Origin: Setoptus koraiensis
Taxonomy: Eukaryota > Arthropoda
Assembly (NCBI GenBank): GCA_048013815.1
Contig: CM106586.1
Coordinates: 13,640,001-13,704,000 of the forward strand
Direction of reading: 5' to 3'
Length of the DNA: 64,000 bases
Shown here: positions 63,039 through 64,000 of the stretch, piece after piece
How the letters are laid out: each line of letters begins with the position of its first letter
Numbering within the stretch: the stretch's first letter is position 1
Made by a program: the position numbers and the translations under genes
Notes under the pieces: model-generated
Seen by the model: the letters and a program-made list of their open reading frames with translations, nothing else
Database searches by the model: none
What the model was told of the DNA's origin: nothing

Positions 63039-64000
63039 CACACACACACACTTTTGGAACTATCGATGAGAACTTCATTATTAACAGAATCTAATTAGGC
63101 TGTAATAATTATAATAATTTCTGTTGCGCAACAACACGACTACAAGTATTCCCACAGGCAAATAAACTAAGGCATAGACTCATATTAGATAGCTGATCCA
63201 TTAAACTAACACCGTGTAATTCTTATCTCATCAAACAACTATCACCTATTAATCCATCCAGTCGTTCATTGATGAGGCACACTCAAGTATCTTCAATCAA
63301 GCCTGTTTTCTAACAACACGTTACAGGTAATGCTGTTGTAGTTCTACAATAGCTTTTCAATTTAAAAATCTTTTGGAGCCGAAACAGGGAACATCGTCTA
63401 GAACATTGGAGCAAATCGCCATCTTTTGGGATATCGTTACTCACTCAACATTAGGCATATGTCACGTTTATCACAAGCATGACGACGATGATATTTTAAG
63501 CTCGCTAATCTCCAAATAGAAGTTTTTTGTTGAAAATTCATAAGTGCAATCGTCACATTACATCAAATCTTCACAGTTAGTAAACAAATTGCTTTTCCAA
63601 GCCAGATACATAGATAGTCTGCGCCTCCATCTGGAACATGCAGTCAGCGCAGGCTCGACCACACTATTAGTCATACAACAGCTACACTGATTTTGTTGCA
63701 GCAGTCAGTCAGTCAATCAGACGACACGACACCAAAGCGGCTTGGGCAAACATTAAATCGGTATAAAAATGATTATCATCTTACTGCTGTTTAATTGTTT
63801 ATATTGATGATTATCATGATATCATCACTACTAGCTAGCTCCAACCAATGCTCAATTTACCACAATTCACTACTATCAACAACGACAATATTGGCCATAT
63901 TATTTTGGATGGTGAAAACATTGAACTATCACAAACTTGCAAGCTGTGATTGTTGTTAGTAGTTTGATGAACCACTACATCATCGATAATACAAGTAAGT
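59819..64000. other. AT-rich region upstream of ANKRD13C, no gene recognised
   Basis: Includes the ANKRD13C 5' UTR/promoter and about 4 kb of non-repetitive AT-rich DNA. A minus-strand open frame at 61539-62066 has a composition and content that do not suggest a real protein. A CA microsatellite lies at 63004-63051. No tRNA or other RNA gene was recognised. Confidence 0.5.
63004..63051. repeat. CA dinucleotide microsatellite
   Basis: About 24 CA repeats with one G interruption. Confidence 0.95.

Overview
This looks like nuclear DNA of an arthropod, most likely a chelicerate and perhaps an acariform mite. The basis is five animal genes (lysosomal beta-mannosidase, an ATGL/brummer-type lipase, ANKRD13C, an NK1/slouch homeobox gene and a giant Gln/Ser-Tyr-Gly-rich secreted protein), few and short introns (111 to 260 bp, two genes without any), and long stretches of simple-sequence DNA. 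The phylum-level call is an inference from gene structure and family resemblance. No species can be named from the sequence alone.

The window alternates between two kinds of DNA. The first (about 1-13.4 kb and 26.2-56.7 kb) is relatively GC-rich and saturated with short tandem arrays (7- to 22-bp units), perfect inverted repeats and GGGGCCCC palindromes. It holds only two genes: the Q/SYG-rich secreted protein (34846-39965, +, two exons) and the NK1-type homeobox gene (55606-56718, +, intronless). The second (about 13.4-26.2 kb and 56.7-64 kb) is AT-rich, less repetitive, and carries the conserved enzyme and chaperone genes, all on the minus strand: beta-mannosidase (15478-18906), the patatin-like lipase (20030-21895, two exons) and ANKRD13C (58163-59818, three exons).

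The genes do not form an obvious pathway or operon. Beta-mannosidase and the lipase are a head-to-tail pair 1.1 kb apart. The homeobox gene sits at the edge of a 15.6-kb region without genes, as is common for developmental regulators, and ANKRD13C converges on it. Most other long open frames in the repetitive compartment come from stop-poor simple sequence and are not annotated as genes.

The most unusual items are: the 1619-residue Q/SYG protein, with short helix-like islands in low-complexity sequence and a 120-bp higher-order coding repeat; the many unrelated tandem arrays, several with 14-bp units; a family of perfect 13- to 18-bp hairpin-forming inverted repeats; and the recurrence of GGGGCCCC. 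No tRNA, rRNA, CRISPR array or intact mobile element was recognised. A few AT-rich patches may be old interspersed repeats, but none could be assigned to a family.
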